From Pseudomonas hefeiensis (GTDB lineage: Bacteria > Pseudomonadota > Gammaproteobacteria > Pseudomonadales > Pseudomonadaceae), in assembly GCF_030687835.1 (NCBI RefSeq), contig NZ_CP117449.1, positions 4,712,001-4,776,000 on the forward strand: DNA of 64,000 nt. Reading direction: 5' to 3'. Positions 1 through 8,200 of the stretch are shown here, in pieces. Position numbers and translations under genes: made by a program. Position 1 is the stretch's first letter. Each line of letters opens with the position of its first letter. The notes beneath the pieces are model-generated. The model made no database searches and had not been told where the DNA came from. It saw nothing but the letters and a program-made list of their open reading frames with translations.

Positions 1-1390
1 GAACGCCATTCACTCTCCGAGCGCGCCTTGCCCACACCAAACACCGAAAGATGCTGGTGGCCGAAGCTGCGAACCTTCTCGTTGTCCTTGCCCAGCAACA
101 CGTCCACCAGATGCCCCACGCCATAGCGCTGGCCGGTGCGATAAATCGCCGACAACGCCTGACGGGCAGGTTCGGTGGCGTCCCAGGTTTCCACGCCGTC
201 GACGCAGTGTCGCAATGTCCGCAAGGCTGGGGCATGTCTTCGTCGAAATAGGCCAGCAAGGTCTGGCGCCGGCAACGGGTTTCTTCGCACAGCGAAAGCA
301 TGGCGTCGAGCTTGTGCTGTTCCAGACGCTTGTGGCGCTCGTCACCTTCGGAGTTCTGCAGCATCTGCTTGAGCATCACCACGTCTTGCAGGCCGTAGGC
401 CATCCACGCGTCGGCCGGCAAGCCATCACGGCCGGCACGCCCGGTTTCCTGGTAATACGCCTCGAGCGATTTGGGCAGGTCCAGGTGCGCGACAAAACGC
501 ACGTTGGGCTTGTCGATGCCCATGCCGAACGCCACGGTAGCCACCATGATCAGGCCTTCCTCATTGAGGAAGCGCTTCTGATGGTAGGCCCGCAGGTCAT
601 TGGGCAGGCCGGCGTGATACGGCAACGCCGGAAAACCTTGGTCGCAGAGAAACGCCGCTACTTCATCGACCTTTTTGCGCGACAGGCAATAAACGATGCC
701 GGCATCGCTGCGTCGCTCGGCAATAAACGCCAGCAACTGCTTGCGCGGCTGCTCTTTGGGCACGATGCGGTAGAAAATGTTGGGTCGGTCGAAGCTGGAG
801 AGGAAGCGCTCGGCGTTCTGCAAGTGCAAACGCTCGACGATTTCTTCGCGGGTGCGTTTGTCGGCGGTGGCGGTCAGGGCGATGCGTGGCACGTCGGGAA
901 ACAGTTCGGCCAGTTGCCCCAATTGCAGGTACTCGCGCCGGAAGTCGTGGCCCCATTGGGACACACAGTGGGCTTCGTCGATGGCGAACAAGGCGATTTC
1001 CAGGCTCTGCAGGAACGCCAGCATGCGCGGCTGCACCAGGCGTTCCGGGGCCAGGTAGAGCATTTTTATTTCACCGCGTTTGATGCGCGCCGCCAGGTCC
1101 CGCTGCTGCTCGGCGCTGAGGGTCGAGTTCAGCGAAGCGGCTGCAACCCCCAGCTCTTCAAGGGTCGCAACCTGGTCGTCCATCAACGCGATCAGCGGCG
1201 AAACCACCACCGCCAGGCCATTACGCAACAGCGCCGGCACCTGGAAGCACAAGGATTTGCCGCCGCCGGTGGGCATCAGTACCAGGGCATCGCCACCGCT
1301 GGCCACGCGCTCAATAATGGCACCCTGGCGGCCACGGAAACTGTCGTAGCCGAAGATGTCCTTGAGGACGCGTTGAGCCTGTTCGAGCAT
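1..1390 (-). CDS. recQ: ATP-dependent DNA helicase RecQ (3' end outside window)
   Basis: RecQ is a 3'-5' superfamily 2 DNA helicase of recombination and replication-fork repair. Read on the minus strand from ATG at 1388-1390 ([19 protein letters not shown]), about 463 codons are visible. They show Walker A MPTGGGKS, the DEAH box in [18 protein letters not shown]-like [12 protein letters not shown], and motif [12 protein letters not shown]. The zinc-binding cysteines of the RQC region follow (CEETRC..CGHCDNC), then the start of the winged helix. The remaining C-terminus, normally the HRDC domain, lies beyond the left edge. A long open frame on the plus strand (215-1465) is its antisense shadow. 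Family identity is certain; the missing end cannot be judged. Confidence 0.95.
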   Translation of the reverse strand, partial: MLEQAQRVLKDIFGYDSFRGRQGAIIERVASGGDALVLMPTGGGKSLCFQVPALLRNGLAVVVSPLIALMDDQVATLEELGVAAASLNSTLSAEQQRDLAARIKRGEIKMLYLAPERLVQPRMLAFLQSLEIALFAIDEAHCVSQWGHDFRREYLQLGQLAELFPDVPRIALTATADKRTREEIVERLHLQNAERFLSSFDRPNIFYRIVPKEQPRKQLLAFIAERRSDAGIVYCLSRKKVDEVAAFLCDQGFPALPYHAGLPNDLRAYHQKRFLNEEGLIMVATVAFGMGIDKPNVRFVAHLDLPKSLEAYYQETGRAGRDGLPADAWMAYGLQDVVMLKQMLQNSEGDERHKRLEQHKLDAMLSLCEETRCRRQTLLAYFDEDMPQPCGHCDTASTAWKPGTPPNLPVRRCRRFIAPASAMAWGIWWTCCWARTTRRFAASATSIFRCLVWARRARRVNGV

Positions 1391-1866
1391 AAAAACTCCA
1401 AAAATCACCGAAACATCCCTGCAAGGCTGGTTCAGAATCAAAAACGCTGCACCGGCAAATCGTAAGTGCGCGTTTCGAAACGCCGGGACGCCGCAGGGCA
1501 TCACAAAACGCGGCAGTATACCCGAGGCCTTCGTGGCAAAGGGCGCTGCTGACAAGAGGCTCTAATTGGACTTTGAAGATAAGGAAGCCGAACACTGCAT
1601 TTGTGGCGAGGGGATTTATCCCCGCTGGGCTGCGCAGCAGCCCTCTCGGCTTATCAGGTGGATCGCACACTCGGTGGCCATTTTGGGTCTGCTGCGCAGC
1701 CCAGCGGGGATGAATCCCCTCGCCACAGAGACCGAGTTCAGACCTTCTTTTTCGGTACGCCCCCCAATCCAGCCCTCATGGGCAAGGCAAATACGCCACG
1801 CGGCTGGCCTGGGCGCTCAAGAAGGCCTAGAATTCCCGCATTGTTTATTCCCCAAGGTAGCCTGTA
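1391..1866. other. Intergenic region between divergent recQ and yecA-like gene
   Basis: This 476-base gap holds one REPIN (1601-1727). The promoters for the two divergent genes must lie here, but I see no convincing boxes. Open frames across it (1311-1670 minus, 1566-1880 plus) run through the repeat and show no protein-like composition. Confidence 0.6.
1601..1727. repeat. REPIN, GTGGCGAGGGGATTTATCCCC class
   Basis: Two inverted copies of the GTGGCGAGGGGATTTATCCCCGCTGG-type REP are separated by about 45 bases. The right copy carries one change (GATGAATCCCC). Each copy is itself palindromic, so transcripts could fold into a long two-hairpin structure. Confidence 0.9.
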
Positions 1867-2454
1867 ATGTCCTTCGCTGAGCAACTGACCCGCCTGCAAG
1901 TCTTCCTCGACGCCGATGAGCTGCACGAAGAGGCGCTGGATTACGTGGCCGCTCACGGCTACCTGACCGCCCTGTCGATCTGCGCCGAGACGGTACCGGA
2001 GCGTGAGTGGATCGACGCCCTGTTCGCCGAAGAGCCGCATTACACCGACGAAGCCCAGCGCACCGAAATCGAAACCACGCTGGTGGGCCTCAAGGCCCAT
2101 ATCGCCCGTCAACTGGCCTCCGACGAAGAATTCGAATTGCCATGCGAGCTGGACTTGGGCGATGACCCGGACGATTCGGAACTGCGTGGCTGGTGCATCG
2201 GCTTCATGGAAGGCGTGTTCCTGCGCGAAGCCGCCTGGTTCGAAACCGCCGAGGAAGAAGTCAGCGAAATGCTGCTGCCGATCATGGTCGGTTCCGGCCT
2301 GTTCGACGAGCAACCGGAGTTTTCCGACATCGCCGCCGACGCCAACCTGATGGACGACATGATCGTGCAGATCCCTGAAGCCCTCACCGCCCTGTACTTG
2401 CTGTGCAACGCCCCGGACGAGAAACCGGCAATCCTCAAGCCGCGCCACCACTGA
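1867..2454 (+). CDS. YecA/UPF0149 family protein
   Basis: A 195-residue acidic soluble protein. The core motifs (ELRGWCIGFMEGV and the acidic stretch CELDLGDDPDDSELRGWC) match the UPF0149/YecA-YgfB family, small helical proteins of uncertain role. The C-terminal SecA-type zinc motif found in some YecA members is absent, so it is the short YgfB-like form. The start ATG follows CCAAGGTAGCCTGTA, whose AAGG can serve as ribosome binding site. The downstream YbaN gene starts within about 10 bases of its stop, suggesting co-transcription. Confidence 0.85.
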   Translation: MSFAEQLTRLQVFLDADELHEEALDYVAAHGYLTALSICAETVPEREWIDALFAEEPHYTDEAQRTEIETTLVGLKAHIARQLASDEEFELPCELDLGDDPDDSELRGWCIGFMEGVFLREAAWFETAEEEVSEMLLPIMVGSGLFDEQPEFSDIAADANLMDDMIVQIPEALTALYLLCNAPDEKPAILKPRHH

Positions 2455-2462
2455 GTGACCGG

Positions 2463-2858
2463 GTGCCCGCGCCAGTCGGCAACCGTCCGCTGATCCTGCG
2501 TTACGCTCTACTGGCCATCGGCTGGCTGAGCGTGGTGCTGGGGGTCATCGGCATTTTCATTCCCGTATTGCCCACCACCCCCTTCCTGCTGCTGGCCGCG
2601 GCCTGCTTCGCCCGCAGCTCGCCACGCTTTTATCGCTGGCTGGTGGGCCATCCGCGGCTCGGCCCCTGGATCGCCGATTACCTCAGCGGCAACGGCATCC
2701 CGCTCAAGGGCAAGATCTACGCCGTCGGGCTGATGTGGGCGAGCATCCTCTTGTCCTGCTACCTGGTACCCCTGCCGTGGGCGCGGGCATTCATGCTGAC
2801 CAGTGCGGTGCTGGTGACGGTTTATATCCTTAGGCAGAAGACATTGCACAAACCTTAA
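2463..2858 (+). CDS. YbaN family (DUF454) inner-membrane protein
   Basis: A small integral membrane protein of about 131 residues with three or four hydrophobic segments. The family hallmark VLPTTPFLLLAAACFARSSPRF sits after the first segment, followed by the conserved HPRLGPWI motif. This is DUF454/YbaN, of unknown function. I chose the GTG at 2463, eight bases after the upstream stop. The frame is open back to 2403, but those codons overlap the upstream gene and are not family-like. It likely forms an operon with the YecA-like gene. Confidence 0.85.
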   Translation: MPAPVGNRPLILRYALLAIGWLSVVLGVIGIFIPVLPTTPFLLLAAACFARSSPRFYRWLVGHPRLGPWIADYLSGNGIPLKGKIYAVGLMWASILLSCYLVPLPWARAFMLTSAVLVTVYILRQKTLHKP

Positions 2859-2981
2859 ATAGTGAAGGGGCAGCGGGCAGGTATTCAGCTCTTTTCATTC
2901 GCAGTAGAATTCGTGTCACATCCATTCGCTGGAACATCACCACTGCCGCAGCCTGGCATCGGTCCACATCGAGGAGAGTCT

Positions 2982-4385
2982 GTGAAACTGATCAGGCTGG
3001 AACTGGAAAACTACCGTTGTTTCCCTTCATTAACTCTTGAGCTGGACCCCCAATTGACCTTGCTCGTTGCACGTAACGGTCAAGGCAAGACGAGTCTGCT
3101 TGATGCCATCAAGGTCGCATTGTGGCCCTATGTTCGCGGTTTCGATCTCGGTAGCACAACCAACGACACTACCGGTATCCACCCGGAAGACGTCTTCTTA
3201 CGCCCCCTCGCAGCCCATCAGATGGAGCCCTCTCTCCCCTCGCGGCTAACTGCCCACGCTTATTTTCAAGAGCAGCCCTGGAAATGGTCACGGCGTCGGG
3301 AAAGCATCCGCAAAGGGACGCAAACCCGCGGGGACGCAACGGCAAACTTGCTGGAAACCACCGCCGAGGCGCTTGAAGTGCGGATATTCCACAAAGCAAC
3401 ATCTGGCCAAGAGGCTCCCTTCGACTTGCCAGTCCTGGCGTACTACGGCACAGGCCGGCTCTGGAGTCAGAAGAAGCTGACTGCTGCTCATGAAAAAGCT
3501 GAAAACGCCGAGCTCTCAAGAACTTATGCCTATCGCGACTGCCTTGATCCGGCCTCAAGCTATAAACACTTTGCCAAGTGGTACACACGAATCTTTCGCA
3601 GCTATCGCGAGGAGCAGATTCGCAATATTGAACGTGGGAAGCTAAGCATTGATGTAAAGGACGAATTCTCACATCCGGTATTGGCTGTACAGAATGCGGT
3701 GAATGCCGTCCTCGCTACTCGGACGGGATGGCGAGATCTGGCGTATAGCAGTGAATTTTCCGACTTGGTGCTGGAACATCCATTTCACGGTGTGTTGAAG
3801 GTCAGTCAGCTCAGCGATGGGATCCGCAATATTGTCGCCTTGGCTGCGGACATCGCTTATCGCTGCGTAAAACTCAATCCGCATCTGGGCATCATGGCCC
3901 CGATTAGAAGTACAGGCGTCGTTTTGATAGATGAAGTCGACATGCATCTGCACCCTGCTTGGCAGCAGACCGTCGTACCAGATCTCCTCAGTGCTTTCCC
4001 GCATATCCAGTTCATCGTGACAACCCACAGCCCTCAGGTGATTACCTCTGTACCAGCTCACTGCATCCGCGTTCTTCAAACCGAAACCGACGAAAACGGA
4101 CGACGGGTAACAGTGAGCAATGTGGATCAACAAACTCAAGGGGTCGCCAGCTCCCAAGTACTGGCGTACGTCATGGACCTCGATCCGACACCCGATAATG
4201 AACCCGCTCAAAAAATGAGCGAATACATGGGATTGATCCAACAAAACCTTCATGAAACAACGCGGGGCCAAGACCTGCGCAATTATCTGGATAAGCATTT
4301 CGGTAGTCAGCATCCGAATATGCTCGACTGCCATCGTCTGATCCGCTTGGAAACGTTCAAACGCAAGCAGCTGATAAAACAGTAA
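2982..4385 (+). CDS. ptuA: PtuA-like SMC/ABC-type ATPase of a Septu defence system
   Basis: A 467-residue P-loop ATPase. The start is GTG 2982, seven bases after GAGGAGAG; the open frame reaches back to 2862 but has no ribosome site there. Visible motifs: N-terminal MKLIRLELENYRCF beta-strand typical of RecF/AAA15 ATPases, Walker A ARNGQGKT (residues about 30-37), ABC-signature-like LSDG (KVSQLSDGIRNIVALAAD), Walker B VVLIDEVDMHLHPAWQQ, and the downstream histidine switch FIVTTHSPQVI. The next gene, 18 bases on, encodes an HNH nuclease of the TIGR02646/PtuB type, and this pairing defines Septu. In known systems PtuA assembles with PtuB, which degrades nucleic acid on phage infection. No reverse transcriptase or msr/msd-like gene adjoins, so it is not a retron Ec78-type module. 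Base composition is visibly less GC-rich than flanking genes, consistent with transfer. Confidence 0.85.
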   Translation: MKLIRLELENYRCFPSLTLELDPQLTLLVARNGQGKTSLLDAIKVALWPYVRGFDLGSTTNDTTGIHPEDVFLRPLAAHQMEPSLPSRLTAHAYFQEQPWKWSRRRESIRKGTQTRGDATANLLETTAEALEVRIFHKATSGQEAPFDLPVLAYYGTGRLWSQKKLTAAHEKAENAELSRTYAYRDCLDPASSYKHFAKWYTRIFRSYREEQIRNIERGKLSIDVKDEFSHPVLAVQNAVNAVLATRTGWRDLAYSSEFSDLVLEHPFHGVLKVSQLSDGIRNIVALAADIAYRCVKLNPHLGIMAPIRSTGVVLIDEVDMHLHPAWQQTVVPDLLSAFPHIQFIVTTHSPQVITSVPAHCIRVLQTETDENGRRVTVSNVDQQTQGVASSQVLAYVMDLDPTPDNEPAQKMSEYMGLIQQNLHETTRGQDLRNYLDKHFGSQHPNMLDCHRLIRLETFKRKQLIKQ

Positions 4386-4403
4386 GACAAGGAAACTGGG
4401 TAC

Positions 4404-5051
4404 ATGCGAAAGCTTGTTCGAGGTGAGGGGCCGCACTGTCTTACCCGCTACAGACATGGATTGCACAATTGGTCGTTACAATCTCCGACATTGCAGGAAC
4501 GTGGGCAGATCTGGGAAAGTCTCCAAGCCATGCAAGATACTCGTTGTGCTTATTGCGAGGTCGATATCAGAAAGCCCGGCCACGCACACATTGAGCACTT
4601 TCGACAACGAGACAGATACCCACAGGGCACCTTCGATTGGAACAACTTATTTGGCTCATGCTGCCGGGAAGATGCGTGCGGTAAGTTCAAGGACAGTTGC
4701 GGCCCGTATGATCACAGTATCTTGCTCAAGCCTGACGTGGACGACCCGGATGACTACTTCGTTTTCGTCAACGACGGCACCATCGTCCCACGGGCTGACC
4801 TGGACGATAGGTCACGGCAAAGGGCAATCGATACCTTGCGGATCTTCAACTTGGATGCTCAAAACGGAGCGCTACGTGAAATGAGGCGCGAGGCCATTCG
4901 ACCCCATCGGGATACGGCACAAGCCCTCATGGAAATGTCTGAGGATTGTCCTGAAACCGATTTTCTTAAGTTCCTTGAAGAGGAAATTCAGACAATCGCG
5001 AGCTTGCCGTTCTCTACAGCGATCCGGCACACACTATCGAAAAGGTGTTGA
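4404..5051 (+). CDS. ptuB: PtuB-like HNH endonuclease of a Septu defence system
   Basis: A 215-residue protein with a zinc-type HNH nuclease core: CAYC (Cys48, Cys51), then HIEHFRQR (His62 to Arg69), then DWNNLFGSC and CGKFKD. This is the TIGR02646 pattern, with C..C and the HIEH catalytic segment followed by WNN. It is the usual partner of PtuA-like ATPases and occurs in Septu and in retron Ec78-type modules. The ATG follows AAGGAAACTGGGTAC. It lies 18 bases after ptuA and is surely co-transcribed. The first 45 residues and the acidic C-terminal half are probably involved in binding PtuA (inference). All core Cys and His residues look intact, so the nuclease should be active. Confidence 0.85.
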   Translation: MRKLVRGEGPHCLTRYRHGLHNWSLQSPTLQERGQIWESLQAMQDTRCAYCEVDIRKPGHAHIEHFRQRDRYPQGTFDWNNLFGSCCREDACGKFKDSCGPYDHSILLKPDVDDPDDYFVFVNDGTIVPRADLDDRSRQRAIDTLRIFNLDAQNGALREMRREAIRPHRDTAQALMEMSEDCPETDFLKFLEEEIQTIASLPFSTAIRHTLSKRC

Positions 5052-5218
5052 GCGAAACACTACGCAAAAAGGGTGCTTTAAAAGGGTGCTTTGCTGGAAA
5101 TCGTACGCTGGATTACGTCGGCCTACTCCAGTCAGGACAGCATGCCCCTCGCCACAAGGGCCAGTGTGCTTCCATAAAAATGAGGGGCTACCCAACCCAC
5201 CTGTCTCCACCAAAACAA

Positions 5219-5259
5219 ACAAAACCCGCCACATCCAAACTGAACATGACGGGTTTTGT
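5219..5259 (-). terminator. Rho-independent terminator after the adhesin gene
   Basis: On the minus strand, a stem of ACCCGTC-like/GGCGGGT-like arms (AAAACCCG pairing with CGGGTTTT) is followed by TTTTGTTTGTTTT, about 15-50 bases after the adhesin stop. Because the A/T runs flank both sides it may also end ptuB transcripts. Confidence 0.7.
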
Positions 5260-5273
5260 CGTTTCAGCTCACC

Positions 5274-8200
5274 TCACACCGTGTCCACCTTCAACGAATG
5301 ATCATTCAACATTCCGTTGATGATGGTCGCCGTATCTGCCCCCGCAATCATGCCATCCACGCCAGGCGTGACGCCGTAGTAACTGGCGAGGTTGACGCCG
5401 GCCAGGTCGATGGTCTGGTGCGGCGTGGCACCGGCCGTGGAGCTGACGTCGATGCTGGTGATAACCGAGGCGCCACTGCCAGTGATGCTGAAGTGCAGGT
5501 AGTCGTCCAGGGACGCGCTGCTGCCATTTTCCCCCAGCAACAGTTGCGACAGGTCGAGTTTGTCGAGGCCGGGGGTGAAGTCCGTGACCAGGTCATGGCC
5601 GCTGTTGCCCACTTGCCATTGGAAGGTATCGGCGCCGCTGCCACCGGTCAGGGTGTTGTTGCCCAGGCCGCCGATCAACACGTCATCGCCGCCACCGCCA
5701 TTGAGCACGTCGTCGCCCAGGCCGCCGTTGAGGCGGTTGCTGGCGCCATCCCCCGTGAGGGTATCGTTGAAGTTCGAGCCGACCAGGTTTTCGATGCCCG
5801 CCAGGGTGTCGATGCCGGAGCCCAAGGTGTTTTGCGCGGCCAGCAAGCCCAGGTTCACCGTAACTCCGGCACTGGCGTGGGCGTAGCTGGCGGTGTCGTT
5901 GCCGGTGCCACCGTCGAGCAGGTCGTTGCCGGTGCCGCTGTAGAGCAAGTCGTTGCCCGCCTCGCCATGCAAGGTGTTGTTGCCCGAACCCGCGCTGAGT
6001 ATGTCGTCGCCGTCGCCCGCGTTGAGGATGTTGTCACCCTCGCCGGCCATCAGTACGTCGTCTCCGGTGGTGCCCGTCAGGGTGTGGCCTGCCTGATAGC
6101 TGATGCCGACCGCCGCGCTGTCGCTGCCACCGTGATTGTCGCTGGTGGTGTAGCTGCCGTGGTAATCCGGCGTGCTGTCCTGGGCTCCGGCGTAGTTGAC
6201 GGTCAAGGTCAGTTGGTAGTTTTCCGCGCCTTTGGGGTTGCCGCCACTGCCATTGGCGATGTTGGTGACGTGGATCTGGTAGTTGCCATCCGCCGCCGCA
6301 GTGAACGAGGCGCCATCGGTGATCGCGATGAAAGGCCCACCGTTGAGGGAGTATTCCAGGGCAATGCGGCCGGCCGCCAGGTTGTGGTCCAGGGTGAGAG
6401 TTTCGCCCTGCTTGAGGCTGATATTGAGCCGGTCTTCATCGTTGGCGTTGTGGTTGGACACCATCCCCAGTGCGCCGCTGACCACCAGCACCGCGGTCAT
6501 GGTCGCGGCATTGGCGACAAAAGCGCCGCGATTGAGGTTGATCGACTGCACGTTGTTACCGGCGAAGCTGACCGTGCCGGTACTGCCGGTGAAGTCTGCA
6601 CCTTTGGCGACCCATCCGGTATTGAAACTGGTGGGTGACGCCGTGAGCGGATCGCCGTTGGCGTCGCTGTCGTTGCCCAGCAGCATTTCCCCCGGGATCA
6701 CGATGTTGCCCGACAGGACGTTGGTGATGATGTTGTCGTCGACCGCCACGGGCGGGCTGTTGGGCAGAACCTTGACCACCAGGCTGGAACTGGCCAGGTC
6801 GCCGTCGTTGTCGCTGACGGTGTAGCCGATGGTCTCGGTGATCAATGTGCTGGTGGCCGTCTGGGACGTGTAGCTGTACTCGCCGGTGTCGAGATTCACC
6901 AGCAGCGTGCCGTCGTGGTCGGTGGCGATACTCAGCGTGTTGTTGGCGGTATTGAAGGTGCCATGGTTGGCCCCGCCGCTGGCGGTCAGCGCACCCTGTC
7001 CGGCGTTGGCGGCCGGATCGTAGCTGTAGGTGGTGCCGTCGACCACCAGGCTTTTGACAAACCCGCCGTCTGCGCCGAACGAGCCGCCCTCGCCCAGCAG
7101 ACTGCCAGTGACCGGTACACCTTGCACGGTGCCAGAGAGCACCGAGTTGAGCTGGTTCAGGTCGGTGACCAGCACCGCGTCGGTGTCGGTGTGGGTGCTG
7201 CCGTCGTAGGCCAGCGGGTCGAGGTGAGTATCACTGACCCCGCCGCCCAAGCCGATGGCGTAGTTCTTGATGCCATTGGCGTCGAGGAAAGCTTTCCACG
7301 CCGCTTCGTCCGCCGCACCGGTTCCCTGGCCCGTAGTGGGCTTGCCGTCGGAGAAGAAGTAGCCAATGTTCTGCGCTCCGGTCAGTTGCCCCGAGGTGAC
7401 AAAAGCGGTCTTGGCTGCTGCCACCGCCGCGTCGTAGTTGGTCCCGCCGCCTGCCGACAGGCCGGTGAGGAGCGACTTGGCGGTCGCCACGTCCACCCAC
7501 ACAGAAGTCTGGTCGGTGGCGCTGCTGCTGAAGGTCACGAGCTGGACTTTCACATCCCCCAGGTCATCGTATTTATCGAGCAAGGCGCTGATCGCCTGTT
7601 TCGCCAGGTCCAGCCGCGAGAGCCCCGGCACACCAGAGGGGTCGGCCATGCTCCCGGACACATCGAGCACGATCAGCAGGTTCGAGTCGATCTCCACCGC
7701 CGTCACCGAACGCTCGGACGCGACGGCCGTGGGCACGTCGTCGACGATGCTCACCACCAGGTTGCCGGTGACACTGTTGCCCAAGGCGTCCGTAGCCTGA
7801 TAGGTGAAGCTTTCGCTCAACACATTCGGGCCGTCGTTGGCGTTGGGTGCCGTCGTGGCTGGCGAAGTCAGCGTGTAGGTGTACGAGCCGTCGGGGTTGA
7901 GCAACAACTGGCCGTAGGCGCCGGTGGCGTTGCCCACCAGACTGAACGTCAGCGCACCGCTGGCACCGCTCACCGAACCGAGAAGACTACCGGTGGCGGT
8001 TTCGCTGGTGGCGCTCGGGTCGCTGCCGGTGACGGTACCGGGGGCCAGGTCCTGGCCATCCTGATTCAGGTCCAGGGCTTTTTCGTAGACGGTGATGTCC
8101 TGGTCGGTTTCGGCGACGAGGCAGCTGTTGTGGACATCGATGGTGATGGTGGTAGTGCTTTCATCGCCGTCGGCATCGCGCACGGTGTAGGTGAATACAT

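Noticed and set aside
2862..5051. Retron Ec78-type module (which also carries a PtuAB-like pair)
   Set aside because: There is no reverse transcriptase, and the 120 bases upstream of ptuA show no msr/msd-like structure.
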